A stretch of DNA of 44,866 nucleotides. It comes from Phialocephala subalpina (lineage: Eukaryota > Ascomycota > Leotiomycetes > Helotiales > Mollisiaceae). Below the pieces are notes generated by a model. That model was given only the letters and a program-made list of their open reading frames with translations. It was not told the DNA's origin and ran no database searches. The translations under genes and the position numbers were made by a program. Shown in pieces: positions 1 through 11,447 of the stretch. The DNA is taken from the NCBI GenBank assembly GCA_900073065.1, contig FJOG01000109.1, forward strand, positions 1 through 44,866. Direction: 5' to 3'. The first letter of the stretch is position 1. Every line of letters begins with the position of its first letter.

Positions 1-1250
1 GAAATTTAATTTTCTTAATAATCTTTCGATTATTCTCGTATATTTTCTCGATTAATTTTTATTTTTCAGAATTTAATTTTTATTCTTAAAGTTATTTCGC
101 GTTAATAATATATAAATAATTTTCGTATTAATAAAAATTTTCGTAAATATAAGGATTTATAAATATCTTTAAAACGTTTTAATTATTAAATATTATTAAT
201 TAAAGAAAATTATTTTAATTTTAAATTATAATAAATATATTATATTTTCTACGTATTAATTTATATTATAATATTTCTAATTATAATATTTACGAAAAAA
301 TATTTTAAAATTAATAAAAAGTAATTTATTTTTATTTAATAATTTGGAAAATTCGAAATTAATAAAATAGAATATAATATCCCTAATTAAATTCAAGAAT
401 TTATAATAAGATTAATTATTAATTATATTAAAATATTTAATTTTTTTATTATTACTTAAGAATTATATTTATATTTATTAAATTTTTAATAATTATATTT
501 AATTAATTTTATAAAATAATAATTTATTATTCTCGTATTTATTTTATAAAAGCAAATTCTTATTATGAATTAAATATTATTTTATATAATTTTTTATAGT
601 TTTCGTAATATATTTAATTATTTTTATTAATAATATTATAAATATATTTTCGTATATTATTAAAAATTAAAAATTAAATATTTTAAAGATTTTTCTAATA
701 ATTATAATTATTTATTTTTTAATATAAAGTTTTTCTCTCGTTTTTATTAAAATTTAAATATTTAATAAATCGTATAATTATTAAAATTAAAATCGAAATA
801 TAAAATTCCAAGGATTTTAATTTAATTAATTTATTATAATTTAAAATTAGAATTTATTTTATAGATATTTAAAGTTTATATATTTCTAAATATTTTCCTT
901 TATAATAATAATTTTAATAAATTCCAAGAAATTATTTTAATTTATTTTATTAATTAAAATAATTATATTTCTTTGAATATTAATTATAATAAAAAGTAAA
1001 TATTTTATAACGAATTATAATAAAATTATTTTAATAATATTAATAATAATAATCGAAGCGTTTTAATAACGGGTAATATTATTTATACGTTTTCGAGAGA
1101 AAGTTTAAATAAAAATATCGAATAAAAAATAATATAATAAGTTTTAAATCGAGTAATTAATAAATAGAAACCCAAAATAAGTGATAATACTAATAATTAT
1201 TAATTGCGGAAACGGTTAAAAGCAAAATATATAGTATTAATATTAAATTT
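1..1250. repeat. AT-rich, RIP-like non-coding block
   Basis: Almost entirely A and T, with no open frame of note. The few C bases left are mostly in CpG, CpT or CpC, while CpA and TpG are nearly absent. That is the footprint expected of repeat-induced point mutation, which turns CpA into TpA on both strands in Pezizomycotina. It probably began as transposon sequence, but nothing recognisable remains. Composition changes to ordinary gene-island DNA over roughly 1050-1330. No telomere repeat is present. Confidence 0.85.
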
Positions 1251-1260
1251 ATTTATTTAG

Positions 1261-1989
1261 TTGAATAGAAATGTCTACTTGATATAATACTCTCGCTAAA
1301 ATATTGGCATTAGGCCAAATTGCCTAATGAAACTATGTATAACTAATCATGCGGCTTTACACTAATATACTACAATTTCCCCACCGCATTAAGACCATTG
1401 TCATAGATTACGAGTCCTCAACTGACAGATGCACTGCGAGTTCGAGTAGTATGAATACGCCGCAGTCTTACGGGAAACCTCAAAAGAATTGTTACAAAAC
1501 TCACGCGGCTTCCATACTTTTTCCCATCTCAACTGAAACTTCTGCTCTCAACCAAAGATTTCTTCAGTAAGAATGGGCGCTCAGAAATCTGATATTTGAG
1601 GGCAGAGCCTGCCGTCCAAGCCTCTCTTGTCGCATGCAAAAGGTGCAAGACAAGGAAATGCTAAATGGAATCTACTCAGGGACAACTTTGAGCTCTCGAC
1701 CTGGTTGGCGATGGGAGCTGGTTTCCAAGTTCTCCTCTTCGCCGCTCCTACATCGCCATTTCTCGTAGCAGGACCAGCACTGACTTTTCTTGCTTTCAAA
1801 CTTTTGCGAACTGATATGGCGTCGCATTCTTCCCAACCCTCGTATGAAAAACATCCATCTCGGGGCCAGCTTTTATGCCATACCCGAGGGAGCCTCAACC
1901 GGTAGCGGAGAGAAGCCAGATTTGCTGATTTGCTGATTTGCTGCTTTGCCAGGCAATGAACACATTTGCGTGGCTATGATCACCTCTCA
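1261..1989. other. Intergenic, no gene seen
   Basis: Ordinary base composition begins here. Short overlapping open frames exist on both strands, but none has a start context, splice signals or recognisable motif. A short direct repeat, roughly three copies of GATTTGCT, lies near 1919-1945. Nothing else is visible. Confidence 0.5.
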
Positions 1990-2547
1990 ATCTCATCAGT
2001 CTATCACCCGAAGACCAACCGGGAAGCATATCTTACTGATCCATAGAGCCCGTTTGGTTATCTCGCACCCCACTACGAGCTCGGCTCGTATACAAACTCA
2101 ATGATTGAAGATCTCGAGAAAAATGCCGCGACAAATAGCTTGGTGCAACGTCCTGGGTGAGCTCGTCGCACTACACGACGAATGATGACCATAATGTATT
2201 TTCGATCGAAGAAAGGCGAGAAAAGGTTCCAGGCCAGTCATGCCCACAGGGAGGGGTCGAAGTGGTGGGACAAGATCATGGTGGCAGGTGTCGATTACAT
2301 CGGCATCTATCAAGAGAACTATGTGTCCGGCAGAGGGATGTGGGATAACTTTACTGGCAATGCGCGTCTCAAATGTTTGTTAGGAGAGCTATGGGAAGCT
2401 ACGAGGGTCAGTTTGTGGGTAAAGGATGGTATTGTTAAGTCTGTAGATCTAGCTAAGGAGGAAATTGAGGATATAAGTGTCTATGAGATTACCCCTGAGC
2501 TATACTACATATGGAAGAAAACACCACTACACGTGATCAGCAACTGA
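1990..2547 (+). pseudogene. Decayed or partial hypothetical gene
   Basis: One frame reads as protein-like sequence across about 1990-2155 and 2182-2547. The 5' part is interrupted by an in-frame TAG near 2046, just before a segment reading SPFGYLAPHYELGSY. A GTGAGC donor at about 2156 and an AG near 2213 could join the two parts in frame, giving RPG followed by KKGEKRF. The 3' part contains WWDKIMVAGVDYIGIYQENY and ends in TAA/TGA-type stops near 2547. I do not recognise the family. It may be a relic, or a gene whose first exon I have missed. Confidence 0.35.
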
Positions 2548-3989
2548 CAAGAGCCATGGTGACTAAGACGATGTTAGCTTATGCTAATTCATCGATAGAT
2601 GCAACGACGTACCTTGTTGAGAATAGCGATGGGACGAAGAGCTGGAGAGGCCCGCATCGAGAGTCGCCGACGAAAAGGGATATTCTCCCTCACAGGCGAC
2701 AGACGTATAAACAACTGTTGACAACCGGAAATGATGAAGTCTGGAGGATGGCGTTACGAACGAATACGAAGAGAGAAAGAGCAGCTAGATGAAAGATTTG
2801 TTGGTCTGTTCAGGGTTTCCTTGCAGAGTTTGTTTGGTTCTTGAGGTAGAAGATGGAATCACAGTCGCGTCGCGCGTTGAGCAAGGAACACAATGATGAT
2901 TGATCAAAAATAGATCTTTTGAGTTGAGTTTGAACTTCGGCGTCGAAACATCGTGTTTGGTACGAGGTGATGGGGAAATTAAGGGGAAAGGGCTTTTTTC
3001 GGCTTCTCCCGTTTTCATCCAAATTGGGACGGCACCAGCCCGATTTTGGATGAGGCTCGTCAAGTGGATCAACCTTAAAATATCGACTTTTCTTCTTCAA
3101 CTGATTCATGGCAATCATCTCATCTCTTCTCCCACGGACCCTGGATTTCTCTAGGAACAGGTAATGATCTTCCGGCATCTGCACTGTCGCGTCTGTGTCA
3201 TAAACTTCGGATAATCTTGGACATCGAAAGTCGACGCTAGACCACGATGTTGACGGTACAAACCCCGAGGCCCAACTCGTTTTCTCCTCCTCGTGCAAGA
3301 ATCTCCATCCGACGTTCCGGTATGATTCTGATATGATCCTGGAGACTCACACTGCCACACAGCATGGTTCACGCTGCTACTCTGCGAGCAAGAAGGAGAC
3401 GTGAGCTTCACATGCTGTTCTTCACCACATCCGGCTCGGTTTTGAGCCAAGTCAAGAAGTGCAACTATTGAAACACCACAGCTTGGCTCTGTATGCGGCT
3501 GGGGCACTTGCTTCCCCAAGGTCCACGATCGACTGTCATCAAATTAAGCAGCTCGATTCAGTTGGACCAGGGACTTGGGGACTAGTTGTCTCACATGTCG
3601 TTACCATCAACTTGAAGGTATCGATTCCTAGTGGCGACGGCACTTCCATGCATTCTCCATGCTGTAATAGTGAAAGTCAGCAAAATCGTTCGAAGCTTCT
3701 GTTGAAAATGCTCTAGTGAACATCAATACCGAATCTGGTATCCGATGTCGATCTGGGGACGTGCGACTGAGGTCATCTATAAGATGAATCTCTCCCTGCC
3801 CAATCCAGAGTTCTGCTGCATCATCGCTTTATTGTCGTTTTTGACACATTCGCTTTGAGGGACTCACTCGTTACGGTCCTTCCTATCCTTCGTCATTCGT
3901 TCATAATACGCTTCGTGGTTCTTCAACCTCATCTTCTGTTCTTTCAGTCTTTCAGTTCGGACCGCTAATACTCTCTCAACGTCATCAAC
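2548..3989. other. Intergenic region upstream of the repetitive secreted protein
   Basis: Open frames on the minus strand (about 2810-3298 and 3151-3519) overlap each other and lack known motifs or convincing splice sites, so they are not called. The last 200 bases before 3990 are pyrimidine-rich (CTTTCAGTCTTTCAG, TCATCTTCTG), a common fungal core-promoter and 5' UTR feature. A TATA-like CTATAAGA sits near 3777. Confidence 0.45.
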
Positions 3990-5892
3990 ATGGTCAAGAA
4001 AATCACAATTATTGCCATCTTGGCCGCGCTGGCCACAGCTGCACCAGTCTCCAATGACATATCGCCAAGGACCTGGCCTCTGCCCTCTTTCCCAAAATTC
4101 GGCACCTCAACCGGCTCCATCACTGCTACGAAAGGATGGAGTACCGGAGTCGCGTCCGGCCTTGAAGCATGCGCAATTGGTGCTACTTCCGGAATCATTG
4201 ACAGTGTAGACAAAGCAGCTCTTGCGTCTTGGATCGCTGGCGAGGGTGCGGCATTTTTCGATGCTATCACTTGCAAGGAGATCACGGCATGGTGCACTGG
4301 CACTGAGGTCGTCCTCGGAGCAGCCACTTTGACGGCGATGGAAGGAGCTCTTATTGTCGAGAGTTCCATCTCTGCTGCAGGTGGAATCCTGTCATTCTTT
4401 AATGGTGTCATTGAATCTGGCTTTGGTGGAGCCGCTTGTGCTTGTGCTGCTTTGGATGGAGGTAAGCTCCCATTCATTGACCAAATTCTCCTGGGACATC
4501 CACACTGACGATCAATAGGTGACCGCGGATCTCTTTCCACATTCCTTTCCGGCTCCGGTGCAGCGGCCCTCAAGAGCACTATTTTCGGTTCTCTGCATAT
4601 GTGTGCTTCGGGCTGTATCGCCGAGTCACTCTCCGCCAGCGCTAAAGAAGCTCTCTCTGCTTGGTTGTCAGGATCCAGCTGCCCTCTCAGCGAAGGTCTG
4701 AAGGGAAGCGTTCAAGGCTGGCTTTTGGGAGGTGCCAGCATTGGTGGTAGCATCTCAGGCTCTGCAGGTGGCAACGTCATTTTCGGTGGTTCCGCGATGG
4801 GCTCGTTGACTGCATACATGTCTGGATCTGCTTTCGCCGGCCTCAGCATGGATATCCAGGGTGTTCTTCACGCCTGTGCTGCTGGCGGTGTTTCGGGTTC
4901 TCTCAGTGGTGCCATGAAGAGCTCTTTCTCAGCATGGCTTTCTTCCTCATCCTGCACTTTCGATGCCGGTCTCAAGGCCTCAATGCAAGCTTGGCTCTCC
5001 GGTAAGCCACTCTCAACCCCATCTTTTCGAAAAATATACTGACTTCGGCATTCAAGGTACCGTCAGTGTCAGCACGCAAGCAGGAACCTCCGCCGATGCT
5101 TATGAATACATTTCCATCAGTGGCTCAATTTCAGGCAACTTCAACGCTGCTGGTTCCATGGTTGCCGGCGCTCAAGCATCTCTCTCATCGTTCTGCTCTG
5201 GATCAGGGGGCCTTGCTCTCGAGGCTGGTATCCTTGGTTCCCTGCAGTCCTGCGCGGCCGGTGAACTTTCAGCTTCTCTCGAATCCACCGCCACTTCAGC
5301 TCTTGCCCAGTGGCTCGCTTCCTCATCTTGCCCTCTTGACGTTGAGATGCGTGGCTCCGTGATGATGTGGCTCTCTTTTGGTATCACTGGTGCTTCAGGG
5401 ACTTCAGCAGGCATTGGAATGGGTGCCGGTGCCGGTTTCTCTATCTCGGGCTCAATGGTCGGCGAGTTCTCATCCGCTATCTCTGGTGAATTCAACCTCA
5501 GCCCTACCTGCAAGGGCGCCATGGGTGTTGCGATCGCTGGTGAAGCTGCCTGGGGCGTTTCAGCAGCCGGCCGTGCTGAGATGTGCGGTTTCTTGGTCTC
5601 TGGCGAGGGTGCAAGCATGAGCACTGACGTCCAAGCTGCATTGTTCGGATGGGTTATGGGCTCGGACTGCAGTGGTGTAAAGTCAGCTGGTGTCTCTACT
5701 TCAAGTGGATCTTCTTCATCTGGATCCTCCTCGGCTGAAACATCATCGACCGCGACCTCATCCTCTGGATATTCTTACTCAACTGGAGCTTCCTCGCCAG
5801 GGTCATCGTCTTCTTCTCCTGGATCATACCAGTACAGCGGCTCCAGCACCGGCGAGCAGAGCTCTGGGGACGACGATTCGTGCGATGCTTGA
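3990..5892 (+). CDS. Secreted Ser/Ala/Gly-rich internal-repeat protein
   Basis: Spliced model join(3990..4461,4519..5001,5057..5892), 596 aa; both introns are GT-AG and phase 1. The start MVKKITIIAILAALATAAP is a clear signal peptide, so the protein is probably secreted or held in the cell wall. The body consists of degenerate repeats of about 80 aa. Each carries a Cys-Ala-rich helix, an AWL/QWL motif and a C-terminal SSSC or GSDC (for example SAWLSGSSCPL, SAWLSSSSCTF, AQWLASSSCPL). Both introns fall after a Gly at the end of a repeat block. The last 70 residues are a Ser/Gly/Thr tail likely to be O-glycosylated, ending DDDSCDA. There is no hydrophobic C-terminus for a GPI anchor. The family is not recognised; cell-wall, adhesin or effector-like roles are guesses. 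It is probably unrelated to the biosynthetic cluster. Confidence 0.82.
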
Positions 5893-6691
5893 ATCTAAGC
5901 TCACCTCTTCCAGCGAAGACATATTGCCCATCAGGCTTTGCGTTATTAATGTCTATTTCCCCATGGGATATGCTTCGTCCAAATAATCTGGACCGAGAGT
6001 CCGCACTGGAATTTTTGTACATATAGAACAGTACTGTACCAACACATGAATAATTTTTGTTCCTGCTCCTCTTTTACTCTTCACTTCATATCGTTTTCTT
6101 TACTTCTCTTGGCTTTAGACCATGTCGTGCCAAAACGCTTGTTGACATCTGCAGTCGTGGTTTCACAAGACCCCACCATCCCCACCGGAAATAGTCTTTC
6201 CTCATTCACCTGACATCCCACCTTCGTTTCTCACTTTCGTCGCTCGCGTTCCTCTACCCAACCAAACACCGTCTATCGCCTACACACCTGTCCAACATCT
6301 CAAACTTTCCTGTTTCGGTATTTGATCAGCCCATCTGCGCTACACCATCATACCGAAAGCCACAAATCCAGCCTACAATTGATGGGATATCTCCAGAAGT
6401 GGATCCCGCCAAGCTCACGAAAGCCGGGGTAGAAACTACCCCGCATTGGTGCAAACAACCACACTGGCTCTAACAGGAATGACTGCAGATCGCATGTAAC
6501 ATTACGACCGAAGTTTGCATCTTATTCCCGCTTTAGAAAGGTTCGAGAAGGTATCAGCAAGGATGTGGGAGGATCTTTGAACCGGCAAGTGCGAGTTTAA
6601 AGATGAGGGCCCCCTCGATTTTCTGTCAAGTTTCTTGATTTTTCTTGAATTTATTTTGAGAATTGTAGAAAAGAATTGACGGTCTTGCATT
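5893..6691. other. Intergenic between secreted protein and MFS gene
   Basis: Contains the 3' UTR of the upstream gene and the promoter of the transporter, with long C/T-rich stretches around 6070-6310. I see no gene. A short minus-strand open frame at 6502-6705 overlaps the transporter start and lacks support. Confidence 0.5.
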
Positions 6692-8415
6692 ATGGCGGTA
6701 TTCAAGAAACAGTCACTGAAAGCGAAGAATGAGAAAACGAATGCGGCGGAGTTGACGCTCAGGCAATCGATTTACCCTCTTGCTTTGGTGACGGTTTTGT
6801 TCTTTCTATGGGTACATCCCGTTTTCCTCCCAAAAATAACCGCATGCTGATTAGCTTCATAGGGGTTCTCATACGGCCTCCTCGATACACTGAACAAGCA
6901 TTTTCAAAACACGCTCGGCATCACTCGAGCGAGATCTTCGGGATTGCAAGCTGCTTACTTCGGGTACGTCTAATACGCCCACATACCGATATCATGATAG
7001 ATTGCTAATGGGAGCACAGCGCATATCCTCTCGCATCCCTCGGCCACGCAAATTGGATTCTCAGACACTATGGTTACAAACCTGTCTTTATCTGGGGACT
7101 CTGTCTCTACGGCGTCGGCGCACTGATCGCATGGCCATGTATCCTGCACCGTTCATTTGGAGGGTTCTGCGCTGCTATCTTCATTATTGGTAATGGGTTG
7201 GGGAGTCTTGAGACTGCGGCGAATCCATACATCACTGGTGAGCTCTCCTCCAACATATCTCGAAGGAAGAGCAGGAGCTGACGATGTGATAGTTTGTGGC
7301 CCTCCTCGATATGCCGAAATGAGAATCAATATCTCACAAGCTTTCAATGGAATCGGAACAGTCGTCGCTCCTGTGTTGGGCTCATACGTCTTCTTCTTGA
7401 AGACGGCAGATGATACACAGGCATTGAAGAATGTGCAATGGGTGTACCTCGCCATCGCCTGTTTCGTGTTCTTGCTTGCCGTGGTGTTCTACTTCTCACC
7501 GATCCCTGAAATCACTGATGCAGACAGTAAGCAACACCCCCTTTCTTTGGGCTCCCTGATCCTGCTGCCTTGGGATCTCCCAAGCTGCTTCCATCGCTCT
7601 CATCTTACTTTTTTTTCAAGCAACCCCCATGCTAATTCATTGTAGTGGCATTCCAAGCCGAAGAAACCCACGCCAACGCCGACATCCTCCCCTTCCACAA
7701 ACAATACCGCCTCTTCCACGCCGCCTTCGCCCAATTCTGCTACACCGGCGCCCAAGTAGCTATCGCATCTTACTTCATCAACTACGTTACCGAAACGCGC
7801 TCTAACACCGACTCCGCTCTCGGCGCGAAATTCCTCGCTGGTGCTCAAGGTGCTTTTGCTCTTGGGAGATTCCTGGGTGTGGGATTGATGAAATATATTA
7901 GGCCGAGATCGGTGTTTTTGTTTTATTTGACGATGTGTATTGTTTTCATTGCGCCGGCGATAACGCAGAGACAGAATACTGGCATGGCGATGCTTTATAT
8001 CACGTTGTTTTTCGAAAGTATCTGTTTCCCCACCATCGTCGCGCTTGGGATGAGAGGATTGGGCAAATACACCAAACGCGGCTCCGGCTTCATCGTTGGA
8101 GGTGTGTCAGGAGGGGCTTGCGTACCGCCACTTCTTGGTGCGGCGGCGGATGCGAATAATTCGACGGCGACGGCGATGTGTGTTCCGTTGGCGTTTTTCG
8201 TGGCGGCGTGGAGTTATGCACTTTGTGTGAATTTTGTGCCGAGTTATAGGGATCCAGCGGATAAGTTTACGACGGCGGCGATAGGGATCGAGGGTCCGTT
8301 GGGGGCCGGGAGAGGGGCGGAGGATGAGGAGAGCGGAAGCGGGTTAGGAGCGGAGAAGGGGGGCATGGTGGAGGAGGAGCGGGTTCGTGACAGTCCGGAG
8401 GTGAAGATTGGGTGA
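6692..8415 (+). CDS. MFS transporter, L-fucose permease-like (FHS family)
   Basis: Spliced model join(6692..6811,6863..6963,7020..7237,7293..7526,7646..8415), 480 aa, five exons with GT-AG introns. The N-terminus runs LALVTVLFFLWGFSYGLLDT, then RSSGLQAAYFGAYPLASL, then NGLGSLETAANPYIT. These are the hallmarks of the fucose/glucose-galactose:H+ symporter branch of the major facilitator superfamily. About twelve hydrophobic segments are expected, and the C-terminal half shows six (for example SVFLFYLTMCIVFIAPAIT). The C-terminal tail is Gly/Glu-rich and cytosolic in style. Likely role: plasma-membrane uptake of a hexose or deoxyhexose. It lies 3 kb from the nearest cluster-like gene, so membership in the cluster is doubtful. 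The start ATG at 6692 opens straight into the family's usual N-terminus. Confidence 0.9.
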
Positions 8416-9789
8416 ATGGATGAGGGCGAGATCAGATTTAGTGGGAGGACAAGAAAGTTGAGGTAGAGGCTGTGATCGATGTCGATGAGAATATGACCTG
8501 ATTCAATTTTCAATTTAGCGTCTGCCAGAGAGTGTAAGCGAGCCCCTATTCTTCAAGACGACAGACACCTCAATACCATAACACAATCTCACACCCTCCG
8601 TTCATCACCATAAACCATCACATTATATTTTTTTTCCATGTCTACGACATCATGTGGAACTTCTACTTAGCCTAAAATATATAGACATAGGATATTCTTA
8701 CGACGGCGATGAAGGTTTATCGTTGTCCTAAGCTTGGAGAAGTCCACTGTTTCTAAGGAGATCTTCTCAGTCGAGCTCTTCACCTCAACTAGACATTCGA
8801 CTGAATTTTCCTATCTTGATTACTTGACATTCTCGTAGGGTTCTGCAAGGCAGGCTAAGCTTTGAACGAGAAGGGAAGTTCAAAAACAAAAACATCATCT
8901 GCTGCATTGCATCAGAAAGCTCGACCGCTGGGTTCTATTCTGCTCGAAAACGGGAATTTGGATTGCGACTCCTAGATCACAAATACGACAGGACATTGCA
9001 AGATATTGAAACGGCGACCAAGGCATATCTCTCGGACTCGAATTCAAGCAAATTTGGAAAAAACTAGTCAGATTTCTAGTAGCGAAGAGAAGCGCTCGGT
9101 CTGCGCATGAATCTTAGGAGATTGTATGTGAGTACAGGAGTATAGTATTGAAGTGTGATTCTTAGATGTCACAGTTCGAAGTGACAGAGAATGAGGGAGA
9201 AGGGCGATTTTGAGGTCGCATTTGAGGGCGGCTATGGCATTGTTGATGACAAGGATTTGGAGGATACTGTTGGTCGTGGAAGACGTCGTTCTTGACGGTC
9301 GGTCTCGACGGTTGATGGTTGTGATATTGATACATTGGGAGTCCCTGTTGGGGCCAAAGCAGCCGGCATTGAAGAAGTCTTTCGCCCAAGGGGAAAAACA
9401 GGTGATAGTACAATACAGCATTCGCTGAGCACACCAAAGAAGGCTAGCTTCTGAACTCAATTTGTTGAAGGAACCGAACGGATAGGGATTACACCAAAGG
9501 AATTAATATTGTGCTCGATAAGTTCCACGACATCACTTTTCAGCGGCTGAAGTGAGGCCACACTGATTTGAAAGGAAATAAGCCGCCGCTCAGCTTTTGC
9601 AGGGGAATTGGTGCCTAGGACATGGGCAGGTATTGGTGACATAGACCGCAAGAATACCGTCCTCTCATTTATAACCATCATTGAGGCTCATGTAGCCCAC
9701 CACCGAAATACTCGCCCCGCAATTGTTGCTGTCAAGAGGATCCGAGACTCGAGCAATCAGCGGCTATTGCGAGAACAGCGCCCCTTCGA
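8416..9789. other. Intergenic, no supported gene
   Basis: Includes the 3' UTR of the transporter. Overlapping minus-strand frames between 9068 and 9460 compete with each other, and none has a family motif. Nothing convincing is seen. Confidence 0.5.
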
Positions 9790-10660
9790 CATGCCTGAAG
9801 CTATGGCTGTAGCTTTAAGTACGGTTGGCTTGGTCGCTTCCTCGGACTTCCATATGACTCTGGTCGCCGCATCTTCATCGTCAGTCCACCCGAATGTGCT
9901 TTCGTCGGCGCGTTCCGACTCATGTGCTTCTGGACCTTTGATGTCATCGGTCTTGCCGTTGTAGAATCTTAATTCGAAGATTGATGGATGCTTCAGGATC
10001 GTGTAGTTGCGTCCAGTCTCTCTGTGGTGGTGACCGGGTCCGTGTACCTCTGTTGTAGTCTCAGCATCTCGACATATTAATGGAGAATATCCCCTATATC
10101 GAACGAGACATTTCCTCGAGCTTCAACGCTACAGCAATGCTGGAATGTCCGAAAACGATGTCGTCTTTGAAGCTTGTCCCAACGAATGTGCGGGCTTGGG
10201 GGCCTTCATGTCTGCTGTCATCGGCAAGTTGATAGTCCCAGTCATCACCTTCAATATCGCCCTTGTAATATTCGTTCCGAAGAATAGTGCCGTTTTAAAG
10301 ACCAAATGTTCCCAGATGTTGTCCCGTACTCTATCAATGTCATATTCTGGTGGTCGAGGCCACCATACATCTTCGTCTAGGCCGAAGTCAGGTTTGAGAG
10401 GTCGGGTCTCTCACTATGTCCTTGTGTAGTTTTTCTCCGGGGAGAAGGGCTTCCCAGCGCTCTGGTCCTTCCCACACTCCGTGTGTTTTTGATGTTTGTA
10501 GCTCCTTGATCAATTGGCAGACTGCTAAGGAGGCTCACTGCACGCCACCGTTTCTGCGTCTTTCTTGGCCGCCATGTAAAGGTCTTCGTGCTGTACTTCA
10601 GGAGCTGCCTGGGTTGTACCATTGGTATCAGGCTCCTTGTGGGCTCGTTTGAAACATCAT
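9790..10660 (-). pseudogene. Frameshifted remnant of an unrecognised protein gene
   Basis: Reading the minus strand downward, protein-like sequence moves between frames. One frame carries GVWEGPERWEALLPGEKLHK (about 10490-10410). The next carries KPDFGLDEDVWWPRPPEYD (about 10400-10310). A third carries EYYKGDIEGDDWDYQLADD (about 10280-10200), then a stop. A further block reads HGPGHHHRETGRNYTILKHP and FGWTDDEDAATRVIWKSEE, down to a stop near 9770. At least two frame changes fall where no splice site fits, one at an AAAA run near 10294. The composition is normal, so this is decay by indels rather than RIP. I do not recognise the family. Confidence 0.5.
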
Positions 10661-11447
10661 TGAAGGCAATGCGCCCTTAGCCATCATATATAAGCTTCCG
10701 CTCATTGTGATCGATCTCGAGAGGAGGTATACGTATCGCGGAAGGCCGGCGATCGTATTTCTTCGTAACTTTGTAGGCGCGGGGCACCACTTCGACGCCG
10801 GGTTAGATCGAGGGACGAGTGACGAGGCTTCTGCCGGCGAAGCTTGGTGCAAAGTAATGATCTAGGTAGTTAATCTCGTGAATGAAAACGCAATACGTTG
10901 CCGTGAGAGCAGCGATGGGGCAAGCAATGCGGTCGCTGGTGATGCAACGTCTGCAACACCACAAGCACGAGCTCTGCCTGATTCTGCCGTGCTTCACCGC
11001 CTTCTGGACAGCTCGTGTGCCAGCCAAACCAGCTTCTTTCTAACTCCATTGTATCTTCTTTCTTCGATGAAGTGTACCTATAGATATCTCGGGGTGCTCG
11101 CGGCAGCATCGCTTCAACGCTGACTAGCCCTGCTGATAGATCCCAAGTGCCTAGGCAACCCACCACTCCACTGAAGATGACCTTCCTATTTGGTGCCCAA
11201 GAACCCGAATTCTACGTAACAAATCAGGCCTTGCTAGCGCTAGAATACCTGAGTATTGGTTCATAGTACCCGCAAAGACGCAGCAGTACGCTGCGGATTG
11301 CTTTAAGCTACCTTATGTTCAGGCAGCGTTCTCTGTTGCTGCTGTTAGACCACTTTGTATCAATATTTTCAGTACAATCCATGTTCACGGGTGACTTTCA
11401 TCACTCCTGCTTTCCGATTCGCTTTATCCTTACTATCTTCATCAACC
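10661..11447. other. Intergenic upstream of the broken oxygenase
   Basis: May hold the 5' end of the minus-strand remnant, but no frame is convincing. The last 100 bases before 11448 are pyrimidine-rich and end TTCATCAACC directly before ATG, a good fungal start context. Confidence 0.4.

Noticed and set aside
1349..1570. 73-aa open frame after the AT-rich block
   Set aside because: No motif, no splice context, and overlapped by nothing that supports coding.
2785..3519. Two overlapping minus-strand frames of 122 and 162 aa
   Set aside because: They are in different frames, cannot be joined by plausible splice sites that I can find, and show no family motif.
9068..9460. Three overlapping minus-strand frames of 66-130 aa
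   Set aside because: All three frames are open, which suggests chance in low-stop sequence; none has a motif or signal peptide.
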